Assembly (NCBI RefSeq): GCF_947286155.1
Contig: NZ_CAMYPD010000047.1
Coordinates: 1-17,879, forward strand
From: an uncultured Tessaracoccus sp.
Lineage (GTDB): Bacteria; Actinomycetota; Actinomycetes; Propionibacteriales; Propionibacteriaceae
DNA length: 17,879 nucleotides
Direction of reading: 5' to 3'
Both the position numbers and the translations under genes were made by a program. The notes beneath the pieces were generated by a model. The model did no database searches. It was not told the DNA's origin and was given only the letters and a program-made list of their open reading frames with translations. Position 1 is the first letter of the stretch. Every line of letters begins with the position of its first letter. This document shows positions 1 to 6,180 of the stretch, piece after piece.

Positions 1-236
1 ACATCTTCGGCGGCTCTGGCAGACTAGACAACATCGTCGCACAACTCGACAACGTGAACCTGTCAGACATGAAAGTCATGGAGTACAAGTGGTCCCGCTG
101 GCTCGATCAAGGCAAGGTCTTCGATGTCGACATCGACATCCTCTACGACAAAGACGGACTACGCCCCATCGGCTTCAAAATCACAGAAATCGTAGACGGC
201 GTGCGCCAGGTACCGCACCACATCAAGAACAGTTAG
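1..236 (+). CDS. C-terminal end of a putative polymorphic toxin (5' truncated by window)
   Basis: The frame beginning at base 3 is open from the left edge to a TAG at 234-236, so this is the end of a longer gene; the GTG at 54 is only an internal codon. The visible 77 residues start IFGGSGRLDN and end HHIKNS. They contain a compact, charged alpha/beta-looking piece with KVFDVDIDILYDKDG and GFKITEIVDG. I do not recognise a named toxin fold. The toxin call is inference from context: two tandem genes resembling YezG/DUF600 immunity proteins follow 4-10 bases after the stop, which is the usual order of toxin tip then immunity gene in LXG and other polymorphic toxin loci. A DNase or other nuclease tip would fit, but no catalytic motif can be assigned. 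Codon use is slightly more A-rich than in the core genes. Confidence 0.5.
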   Translation, partial: IFGGSGRLDNIVAQLDNVNLSDMKVMEYKWSRWLDQGKVFDVDIDILYDKDGLRPIGFKITEIVDGVRQVPHHIKNS

Positions 237-246
237 GAACATGAGT

Positions 247-714
247 ATGAGTTTCCAAGACGCCTTTGAAGAATACGCGCCCCACTTCATCTGGGACGCC
301 TACGACTACGCCAACAACTCACCCCAAATCGAGATGCTCTGGCTCCACATCGTCTCCAACGGCACCAAATCAGTCGCGCCGGCCACCATCTACCGCATCA
401 ACGGCAAACCCTACCTCGTACACGAACTACACAAAGTACTGGACAGTTTCGACTACGACGACGACGCCATCCAAGCCTTCTACGACCAGCAATTCGACTG
501 CTGGGACGGGCTCTACGACGAATCCCAACCAGACGAACTACCCACCCGCATGATCCTACGCTTCCGACCCGAAGACCAAGACTTCACCGCAGACTTCCAC
601 TACGGCGACCTCCAACCAGGCCTCCCAGAATCACAACGCACCGCACTCAACGAACACGTCGAAAAATGGATCGAACGTCTCGAAGCCACCGGCAACGACT
701 CCGCCGCCCCCTAA
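247..714 (+). CDS. YezG/DUF600-like immunity protein, copy 1
   Basis: This 155-residue cytosolic protein has no signal peptide or membrane segment. It begins MSFQDAFEEY and carries an acidic helix, a central beta-rich part (APATIYRINGKPYLVHELHKVL), then RMILRFRPEDQDFTADFHYGDL and a C-terminal WIERLEA helix. The length, the F-x-A-D-F-x-Y-x-D-L stretch and the terminal W-I-x-R-L helix resemble the YezG/DUF600 family, whose members neutralise LXG toxins such as YeeF in Bacillus; this is from memory, not a search. An ATG at 241 would add two residues (MS), but 247 matches the start of the second copy exactly. The gene begins 10 bases after the upstream toxin stop, with no strong ribosome binding site, so translation is probably coupled. 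The likely role is binding and blocking the upstream toxin. Confidence 0.6.
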   Translation: MSFQDAFEEYAPHFIWDAYDYANNSPQIEMLWLHIVSNGTKSVAPATIYRINGKPYLVHELHKVLDSFDYDDDAIQAFYDQQFDCWDGLYDESQPDELPTRMILRFRPEDQDFTADFHYGDLQPGLPESQRTALNEHVEKWIERLEATGNDSAAP

Positions 715-729
715 CCCACCACCCACACC

Positions 730-1197
730 ATGAGTTTCCAAGACGCTTTCGAAGAATACGCGCCCCACTTCATCTGGGACGCCTACGACTACGCCAACAA
801 CTCACCACAAATCGAGACCCTCTGGCTCCACATCCAATCCAACGGCACCAGATCCGCTGCCCCGGCCACCATCTATCGCATCAACGGCAAGCCTTACCTC
901 GTACACGACCTACACAAAGTACTCGACGGTTTCGACTACGACGAAGACACCCTCCGAAGCCTCTACCGCCAACAACTCGACTGCTGGTACGGGCTCTACG
1001 ACGAATCCCAACCAGACCGAATCCCCGACCGCATGATCCTACGCTTCCGGCCCGAAGACCAAGACTTCACCGCAGACTTCCACTACGGCGACCTCCAACC
1101 AGGCATCCCAGAAGAAGAACAAGCACCATTTGGCCGCCTCGTCTTCAAGTGGATCAGACGTCTCGAAGCCACCGGCAACGACTCCGCCGCCCCCTAA
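730..1197 (+). CDS. YezG/DUF600-like immunity protein, copy 2
   Basis: This is a tandem paralogue of the preceding gene, also exactly 155 residues. By hand alignment 125 of 155 residues are identical (about 81%) with no gaps. The first 29 residues and the last 12 (LEATGNDSAAP region) are the same. Most differences lie at residues 72-87 and 126-143, where charge and size change strongly, for example HVEKWIER against LVFKWIRR. It starts 15 bases after the stop of copy 1 and has no obvious Shine-Dalgarno, so it is probably co-transcribed with the toxin and copy 1. The second copy may protect against a different toxin variant, or be an orphan immunity gene retained after toxin exchange. Both copies end in the same bases through the stop codon, which marks the duplication edge. 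Confidence 0.6.
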   Translation: MSFQDAFEEYAPHFIWDAYDYANNSPQIETLWLHIQSNGTRSAAPATIYRINGKPYLVHDLHKVLDGFDYDEDTLRSLYRQQLDCWYGLYDESQPDRIPDRMILRFRPEDQDFTADFHYGDLQPGIPEEEQAPFGRLVFKWIRRLEATGNDSAAP

Positions 1198-1296
1198 CAC
1201 AGTTGGTGTTGCATCCACCCCAGAAGCTGTGCGCTCAGTTGCTGCACAGGTCGCAGGCATCCGGCGAAGCGCAGAAGATCAAAGACCCATCTACTC
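1198..1296. other. Intergenic gap between convergent genes; possible coding remnant
   Basis: This 99-bp gap separates the second immunity gene from the convergent acyltransferase. I see no clear terminator hairpin. The plus-strand frame starting TVGVASTPEAV reads as a plausible amphipathic stretch (SVAAQVAGIRRSAEDQ), but it has no start codon or ribosome site of its own. It may be a decayed piece of a former gene at this variable locus. Confidence 0.25.
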
Positions 1297-2310
1297 TTAC
1301 CTAACTGGAGGAGAGTGCCCGCGTTGTACAGGCAGTGGGCACTCAAAGAGGGACTTCACGAGCATTGAATGGTGTTGCAAACGCGCAAGCAAGGCACCCA
1401 CCAATAGCGCAGCGGCGAGACTCAGACCCGTAACGAGCAACGACGGCAGGCCCCCCGCCACCGCCGATACTCCTCGCGACACCAATATCATGACCGGGAA
1501 ATGACATGCGTAGTATACGAGTGAATCTTTCCCAATTCGCTGGAGCCAGTCAGCATCATCCTTGTTAAGCAGCAGCGGAGACCACGAAATAACCGCTCCG
1601 ACTACAACCACCGCAAGAACCAGGTTCCAGATAACTCTAATTATCAGAGTATCACCCACCAACGCAGCCCCCTGGACATACAGCATAGCCAGAGCCCCAA
1701 CCGCCAGGGAAATACGAACCCAGCGCATTTCGACCACCTGGCCCACCCCTCGGCGCATGCACCAGTCACCTAAGAGAAAAAAGATCCAGTAGAAAAAGAT
1801 TTTCTGCAGAAATCCTCGTTCAGTTCCAACAAAAAATAAATTGGCAGATACCAGCACAGGAATAGATATCCACAAAGGAATCTTCACCACGAGAGGCGCG
1901 AGAAGGTAATACAGCAGCAGGAAGCTGAGATACCAAAGGTAGATCGTTTGCATCCAGAGCCAAGGCTTCACAAACTCAGAAAGTCTCCCGGCCACAGCGA
2001 GAAAAATCAATGCCCACACACAGTATGCCCAGAGTAGTACTCGGAACTTTCCTGAATAAAATCGAGTAAGCGACTTTCTGAGTGATCGGGAAAGGAGCAT
2101 CCCTGATAAAAACATGAGCACGGGCATACGAAGGGGAGAAACAACGGTATTGAATCGCATCAGCCAGCGATTCGGCTCACCCCCCCCTGCATACAACACA
2201 GGAATCATCGTGGCGTGGAGTAGGAGCATCAGCAGAATTGCGGAGCCTCTCACTCGGTCCATCCAGTAAATTCGAGACTGCGTGCGAGGCATTGATTCCT
2301 TAATATCCAT
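1297..2310 (-). CDS. Membrane acyltransferase-3 family protein
   Basis: This is a polytopic membrane protein of about 337 residues from the ATG at 2310. The N-terminus carries the family's typical opening YWMDRVRGSAILLMLLLHA, with the conserved D-R-x-R-G and a His at the end of the first membrane helix. About nine or ten hydrophobic segments follow, including FMFLSGMLL-like and SLVYYACHFPVMIL stretches. The family transfers acyl groups, usually acetyl, to sugars or other surface molecules; the substrate here is unknown. The start is uncertain. The ATG at 2310 has a distant AGGA. The ATG at 2292 has AAGGA only four bases upstream. A GTG at 2361 opens the frame three bases after the lipoprotein stop. 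Base composition is clearly more AT-rich than in the flanking core genes, suggesting horizontal acquisition. It is convergent to the immunity genes. Confidence 0.75.
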   Translation of the reverse strand: MDIKESMPRTQSRIYWMDRVRGSAILLMLLLHATMIPVLYAGGGEPNRWLMRFNTVVSPLRMPVLMFLSGMLLSRSLRKSLTRFYSGKFRVLLWAYCVWALIFLAVAGRLSEFVKPWLWMQTIYLWYLSFLLLYYLLAPLVVKIPLWISIPVLVSANLFFVGTERGFLQKIFFYWIFFLLGDWCMRRGVGQVVEMRWVRISLAVGALAMLYVQGAALVGDTLIIRVIWNLVLAVVVVGAVISWSPLLLNKDDADWLQRIGKDSLVYYACHFPVMILVSRGVSAVAGGLPSLLVTGLSLAAALLVGALLARLQHHSMLVKSLFECPLPVQRGHSPPVR

Positions 2311-2364
2311 TACATCCGAGATCCTATCGCCCACGTAGGTCCAGAACGAATTTCTACCCACTTA

Positions 2365-2766
2365 TCAGCGTTCCCAGTCGGTGCGGAAGGTGATGGCGCA
2401 GGTCTGGCCCGAAGCGGTGAACGCGCCCTGCCAGTGCTCGTTCTCGAACAGCAGCGAGTTGTTCTTGTCGGCCGTGATGGTGAAGCCCATCTGCGGCAGC
2501 ACCGCGCGGTAGTACGCGGCCAGCTCGGCGCCCGTCGGTGCCGCGAACACCAGGGTGACGTTGTTGACCTGGTCGATCTCCTGCTCGACGATGGCATCAC
2601 CCGGCACGCTCAACCCCGTCGGTGCGTACTCGAGCCGCACCGGCCGGCCCCCGTCCGGCACCGCCGCCGTGACCGACGCGCTCGGCGCGGGCTGCATCGT
2701 CGGCTCCTCTGCGGCGCAACCGACGACGGTGAGCGTCGCTGCTACAACCACGGCCAGACGTTTCAC
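2365..2766 (-). CDS. Small secreted lipoprotein of unknown function
   Basis: This 133-residue protein starts at a GTG (2766) that overlaps the TGA of the upstream NUDIX gene (shared GTGA, 2763-2766), so it is translationally coupled. The N-terminus is a lipoprotein signal peptide: MKRLAVVVAATLTVVGC, with lipobox VVGC and the lipidated Cys at residue 17. A low-complexity AEEPTMQPAPSAS linker follows, then a domain of about 95 residues with GLSVPGDAIVEQEIDQVN, AAYYRAVLPQMGFTI and a C-terminal GQTCAITFRTDWER. It should be anchored to the outer face of the cytoplasmic membrane. The Y-R-x-x-L-P-x-x-G-F-T-I stretch resembles small actinobacterial lipoproteins of unknown role. No function can be assigned; the link to the NUDIX gene is operonic only. 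Confidence 0.8.
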   Translation of the reverse strand: MKRLAVVVAATLTVVGCAAEEPTMQPAPSASVTAAVPDGGRPVRLEYAPTGLSVPGDAIVEQEIDQVNNVTLVFAAPTGAELAAYYRAVLPQMGFTITADKNNSLLFENEHWQGAFTASGQTCAITFRTDWER

Positions 2767-3251
2767 AGGTCCAAGGATGCCACGACCTCCGACGGTGCGC
2801 CCAGCGCCACCTGCACGCTCGCCGCGAGCCGCGGATGCTGCGGCATGGGCAGATCGTCGACGGGGAACCAGCCCACGTCGGTGGTCTCGTCGTGGTCGGG
2901 CCGCAGCTCGCCGCCGGTGACCTGCCCGACGTAGCCGTGGTCGAGGTACTGCGTTTGGTCGCCGTTCGCGTACGTGGCCGGCGGCGTGACGACGCACCAC
3001 AGCATGCGCCCGACGCTGACGTCGGCCCCCACTTCCTCGCGAGCCTCGCGTTCCAGGCACTGGATGGGGTGCTCGCCAGGTTCGACGATGCCGCTAATCA
3101 GCGCCCACAGCCCGTTGTCAGCGCGCCGTTGCAGCAGCACTTCCGGTCCGTCGCGGCCATCCCGGAGGCACACGAGCGTCGCTCCGGCCAGCCACAACGG
3201 AGCGGTGCCGATGTGTCGTCGCAGATCCAAGATGAACTCAGGTGTTGGCAT
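2763..3251 (-). CDS. NUDIX hydrolase
   Basis: This 162-residue cytosolic protein carries a complete Nudix box at residues 54-76: GIVEPGE, seven residues, then REAREEVGA. It matches G-x5-E-x7-R-E-U-x-E-E-x-G-U at every position, so the Mg-binding glutamates are intact. The family hydrolyses nucleoside diphosphates linked to another moiety (NADH, nucleotide sugars, oxidised nucleotides, ADP-ribose). The YLDHGYVG and DHDETTDVGWFP segments are typical of the C-terminal half, but the substrate is undetermined. I chose the ATG at 3251 because AGGA lies four bases upstream. An in-frame ATG at 3272 would add seven residues and has no Shine-Dalgarno. It is the first gene of a two-gene operon with the lipoprotein and is divergent from accBC. 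Confidence 0.9.
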   Translation of the reverse strand: MPTPEFILDLRRHIGTAPLWLAGATLVCLRDGRDGPEVLLQRRADNGLWALISGIVEPGEHPIQCLEREAREEVGADVSVGRMLWCVVTPPATYANGDQTQYLDHGYVGQVTGGELRPDHDETTDVGWFPVDDLPMPQHPRLAASVQVALGAPSEVVASLDL

Positions 3252-3301
3252 GGTTCCTAGGCTCTCACCCATAGTCGCGCTTCAGGGGCTAGACTCCCCG
3301 G

Positions 3302-3307
3302 TATAAC
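3302..3307 (+). promoter_or_regulatory. Possible -10 box of accBC
   Basis: TATAAC lies 22 bases before the GTG start of the carboxylase gene and is followed by a good ribosome site, GAAGGGGG (3318-3325). No convincing -35 was found. Unlike several other genes here, this one would have a short 5' leader. Confidence 0.35.
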
Positions 3308-3329
3308 CGAACCTGCAGAAGGGGGCATC

Positions 3330-5084
3330 GTGGCCATCTCGAAGGTACTCGTCGCAAACCGTAGCGAGATCGCTGTACGCATCATCCGCGCGGCACGCGA
3401 CTCGGGCATCCAGTCCGTCGCGATCTACGCCGACTCCGACCAGCAAGCACTGTTTGCGAAGCTCGCCGACGAAGCCTACGCACTCAACGGCGCCACGCCG
3501 GCCGACACCTACCTCAACATTCCCAAGATTCTCAACATCGCCGAGCGCAGCGGTGCCGACGCGGTACACCCCGGCTACGGCTTCCTCGCCGAGAACGCCG
3601 ATTTCGCGCAGGCAGTGATCGACGCCGGGCTCACCTGGATTGGCCCCCCGCCGGAGGCCATCGATGCACTCGGCGACAAGGTCAAGGCCCGCCACATCGC
3701 TAACAAGGTGGGCGCCCCGCTCGTGCCTGGCACGAAAGACCCGGTGGCCGACGCCGACGAGGTGGTGCGCTTCGCGGAGGAGCACGGCGTACCCATCGCT
3801 ATCAAGGCGGCCTTCGGCGGTGGTGGACGCGGCCTCAAGGTGGCCCGCACGATGGAAGAGATCCCCGACCTGTTCGAATCGGCAACACGCGAAGCCGTCA
3901 CGGCGTTCGGCCGCGGCGAGTGCTTCGTCGAGCGCTACCTCGATAAGCCGCGCCACGTCGAAACGCAGTGCCTCGCCGACCAGCATGGCAACGTCGTCGT
4001 GGTGTCGACGCGCGACTGCTCGCTGCAGCGTCGGCACCAGAAACTCGTCGAAGAGGCGCCCGCGCCGTTCCTTGACGACACACAGACTGAGCGTCTCTAC
4101 GAATCGTCGAAGGCCATCTTGAAAGAGGCCGGCTACGTCGGTGCAGGAACGTGCGAGTTCCTGGTCGGACTCGACGACACGATCTCGTTCCTCGAAGTTA
4201 ACACGCGGTTGCAGGTGGAACATCCCGTCTCAGAAGAGGTCACCGGCCTGGATTTGGTGCGCGAACAGTTCCGCATCGCCGACGGCGAAGAGCTCGGCTA
4301 CGACGATCCGACGACGCGCGGGCACTCGTTCGAGTTCCGCATCAACGCCGAGGACGCGGGTCGCAATTTCATGCCCGCACCCGGCACGCTCACCAAGTGG
4401 CACGCGCCCAGCGGGCCGGGGGTGCGCGTCGACGAGGGGTACCACGCCGGCATGACCATCCCAGGCGCCTTCGATTCGCTCGTCGCCAAGGTGATCGTCA
4501 CCGGCGCGACACGTGAGCAGGCCATCGAGCGCTCCCGTCGCGCGCTGGATGAGCTCGTCGTGGAAGGTATGCCGACGGTGCTGCCGTTCCACCAAGCGGT
4601 GCTGCGCGATCCGGCCTTCGTCGACGATTTTGCCGTGCACACGCGCTGGATCGAGACGGAATTCGAGGGCGACATCGCCGCCTACCAGGGCGTCCTTGGC
4701 GAGGCTGACGACGTCGAGGAGCCCGAGATCATCACCGTCGAGGTGAACGGGAAGCGCGTCGAGATCAAGCTGCCGGGTGGGCTCGGCACGGCATCGACGC
4801 CGAAGAAGAAGCGCAAGCCGACCAAGCGCGACCGTGGCGGCGCGAAGGTGTCCGCACCCACCGGCAACGCGTTCCCGGCGCCGATGCAGGGCACCATCGT
4901 CAAGGTGAATGTTGCCGAGGGCGACACCGTCGAGGAGGGTCAGACCATCGCCGTCATCGAAGCGATGAAGATGGAGCAGCCGCTCGACGCGCACCGCAGC
5001 GGCGTGGTGCAGGGCCTCAAGGTGGAGCAGGGCCAGACGGTCACCGCCGGCGAGGTGCTGCTCGAGATCGTGGATCCCGAGTAG
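3330..5084 (+). CDS. accBC: Acyl-CoA carboxylase alpha subunit (biotin carboxylase fused to BCCP)
   Basis: This 584-residue protein has the actinobacterial acyl-CoA carboxylase alpha-chain layout. A biotin carboxylase N-domain (KVLVANRSEIAVRIIRAA, HPGYGFLAENADF) occupies residues 1-115. The ATP-grasp domain follows, with glycine loop FGGGGRG near 162-168 and EVNTRLQVEHPVSEE from 288. The carboxylase C-domain runs to about 450. After a basic linker comes a biotinyl domain, with EAMKMEQ at 544-550 and Lys547 as the biotinylated residue. It carboxylates biotin with ATP and bicarbonate; a separate beta subunit, not in this window, passes the carboxyl to acetyl- or propionyl-CoA for malonyl- or methylmalonyl-CoA synthesis. 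The GTG start is supported by GAAGGGGG 4 bases upstream. The linker contains TPKKKRKPTKRDRG. It is divergent from the NUDIX operon. The equivalent mycobacterial gene would be accA3. Confidence 0.95.
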   Translation: MAISKVLVANRSEIAVRIIRAARDSGIQSVAIYADSDQQALFAKLADEAYALNGATPADTYLNIPKILNIAERSGADAVHPGYGFLAENADFAQAVIDAGLTWIGPPPEAIDALGDKVKARHIANKVGAPLVPGTKDPVADADEVVRFAEEHGVPIAIKAAFGGGGRGLKVARTMEEIPDLFESATREAVTAFGRGECFVERYLDKPRHVETQCLADQHGNVVVVSTRDCSLQRRHQKLVEEAPAPFLDDTQTERLYESSKAILKEAGYVGAGTCEFLVGLDDTISFLEVNTRLQVEHPVSEEVTGLDLVREQFRIADGEELGYDDPTTRGHSFEFRINAEDAGRNFMPAPGTLTKWHAPSGPGVRVDEGYHAGMTIPGAFDSLVAKVIVTGATREQAIERSRRALDELVVEGMPTVLPFHQAVLRDPAFVDDFAVHTRWIETEFEGDIAAYQGVLGEADDVEEPEIITVEVNGKRVEIKLPGGLGTASTPKKKRKPTKRDRGGAKVSAPTGNAFPAPMQGTIVKVNVAEGDTVEEGQTIAVIEAMKMEQPLDAHRSGVVQGLKVEQGQTVTAGEVLLEIVDPE

Positions 5085-5096
5085 GCCGCCGCACCC

Positions 5097-5135
5097 GGTC
5101 GTCGAGTAGCGGGCGCAGCCCGCGCATCGAGACGC
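5097..5135. repeat. REP-like hairpin element, copy 1
   Basis: GTCGAGTAGC leads into a perfect stem, GCGGGC (5109-5114), loop GCA, GCCCGC (5118-5123), followed by GCATCGAGAC. Read on the minus strand it aligns with the element at 5249-5282, with conserved flanks and a different stem sequence. Confidence 0.65.
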
Positions 5136-5150
5136 CGACGGACGGAAACC

Positions 5151-5225
5151 AACCCGATATCCACATTCGTTTGCTGTGCAGGCCGTTTGTGCCCCGTTTT
5201 GACAAACGAATGTGGATATCGGGTT
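5151..5225. repeat. 75-bp perfect inverted repeat between convergent genes
   Basis: The left arm 5151-5173 (starting AACCCGATATCC) and the right arm 5203-5225 (ending GGATATCGGGTT) are perfect 23-bp inverted complements around a 29-base loop. The element lies between accBC and a convergent gene, so it may act as a bidirectional terminator. The arms are unusually long and there is no following T-tract. Confidence 0.85.
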
Positions 5226-5248
5226 AGCCAGGTGATGGGAGAGGGTGT

Positions 5249-5282
5249 GGTTTCGATACGCGCCTCCGGCGCTACTCAACCA
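5249..5282. repeat. REP-like hairpin element, copy 2
   Basis: GGTTTCGATAC, stem GCGCC (5260-5264), loop TCC, stem GGCGC (5268-5272), then TACTCAACCA. This pattern is, to my knowledge, frequent in intergenic DNA of many actinobacteria. It lies in inverted orientation to copy 1, the two flanking the 75-bp palindrome. Confidence 0.7.
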
Positions 5283-5314
5283 TCTGAAGCGCCTCCGACC
5301 GTCGGCAGCGCGTC

Positions 5315-6112
5315 TCAGTCGCCGAACATGCCGAACAGCAGGCCGAGCCCACCGAACATGAGGGCGCTGGAGGCGATGCTGCGCATCGTCGGGTCCATGT
5401 CGTAGCGCCCGTAGTAACCCTGCGCGTACGGCACGAAGGCCTGGTTCTCCCAGTAAGGCAGCATTTGCCCTTGGTAGTTGACCATTCGGATGGATGGATC
5501 GGCACCCAGGCTGACACGCTGAGCGTCGCGGGCACACGCCGGCACCTTCCGTGGCGCGCCGCCTGCGGGAGCCCACATCACGTCCTCCACCGACGGGCCA
5601 TGCGCCGGGTCGAAGAAGCACGGCGGGCGGCGCTCGGGCAGCGGATCGCCGTTCACGCGCGCCTTCACACACGCCGCCGAGAAGCGCCCTTCCTCCAGAA
5701 TCTCCGCGACGCGCTTCAGATCGTCGACGAACTGAACACGCTCCAGCGTCGCTTTCGCCCCGTCATAGGCGTCGAGTGCGCGGGTGTAATCGGCGTGGGC
5801 CTCGGCGTCGAGTTCACGCCCGACGACGTCGAGATCGAGGTCGCGAAGCTCCGTCCCGAACGACGTGATGTCGTCAGCCAGCGCGTCCTTGGACTGATTG
5901 AATTCTTCCGCCGAGATGATGCGCTGATGGCCAAAACCCGAGGTGGGCGCGCCATATGCCGGCTGCGCCTGTGGATGAAAAGGACCGGGGCCGTAGAGTT
6001 CCTGGGGTGGCGGCTGCTGCGCGATGCGACGGCGGCTGCTGTACCGCTGAGCTCCATAGGCAGGGGCGCCGAGGATCACGAACAGCACGAACATGAGCAG
6101 TATGAAATCCAC
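5315..6112 (-). CDS. Membrane-anchored protein of unknown function
   Basis: This 265-residue protein starts with a hydrophobic segment (residues 2-20, MDFILLMFVLFVILGAPAYG), then a Pro/Gln/Tyr-rich linker (35-58). A helical, probably coiled-coil region (68-142) follows, then a compact domain with CFFDPAHGPSVEDVMWAP and VPACARDAQRV (Cys165 and Cys193), LPYWENQ, and a short hydrophobic glycine-rich C-terminus (ALMFGGLGLLFGMFG). The helical region plus the C-F-x-P-x-H-G...V-x-A-C segment recalls domains found in actinobacterial TPM/YgcG-type membrane proteins, but I cannot assign a function. The start is a GTG at 6112 with GAAGGA five bases upstream. It lies 68 bp downstream of the LpdA-like gene on the same strand and may be co-transcribed with it. 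Confidence 0.8.
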   Translation of the reverse strand: MDFILLMFVLFVILGAPAYGAQRYSSRRRIAQQPPPQELYGPGPFHPQAQPAYGAPTSGFGHQRIISAEEFNQSKDALADDITSFGTELRDLDLDVVGRELDAEAHADYTRALDAYDGAKATLERVQFVDDLKRVAEILEEGRFSAACVKARVNGDPLPERRPPCFFDPAHGPSVEDVMWAPAGGAPRKVPACARDAQRVSLGADPSIRMVNYQGQMLPYWENQAFVPYAQGYYGRYDMDPTMRSIASSALMFGGLGLLFGMFGD

Positions 6113-6180
6113 GGCAATCCTTCAATCGAGGGTGACTTCCAGAGTACAACCCTCAACCCAACGGCGCCCGGCCGCGAGAA

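Larger units (their letters stand above)
247..1197 (+). repeat. Tandem duplication of an immunity gene, period 483 bp
   Basis: Two 468-bp reading frames (247-714 and 730-1197) repeat with a period of 483 bp. Identity starts abruptly at the shared ATGAGTTTCCAAGACGC and ends after the shared CCGCCGCCCCCTAAC. The 15-bp spacer (715-729) is not repeated after copy 2. The unit is therefore essentially the coding sequence itself. Confidence 0.85.

Noticed and set aside
4800..4825. PKKKRK as a functional nuclear localisation signal
   Set aside because: It lies in a bacterial enzyme linker; the resemblance is almost certainly chance.
5151..5225. Terminal inverted repeats of an insertion sequence
   Set aside because: Only 29 bases lie between the arms, there is no transposase, and no flanking target duplication is seen.
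4230..5672. 480-codon minus-strand frame spanning the accBC end and the palindrome
   Set aside because: It crosses two real genes and a perfect inverted repeat and reads as low-complexity Arg/Ala/Leu; a high-GC shadow.
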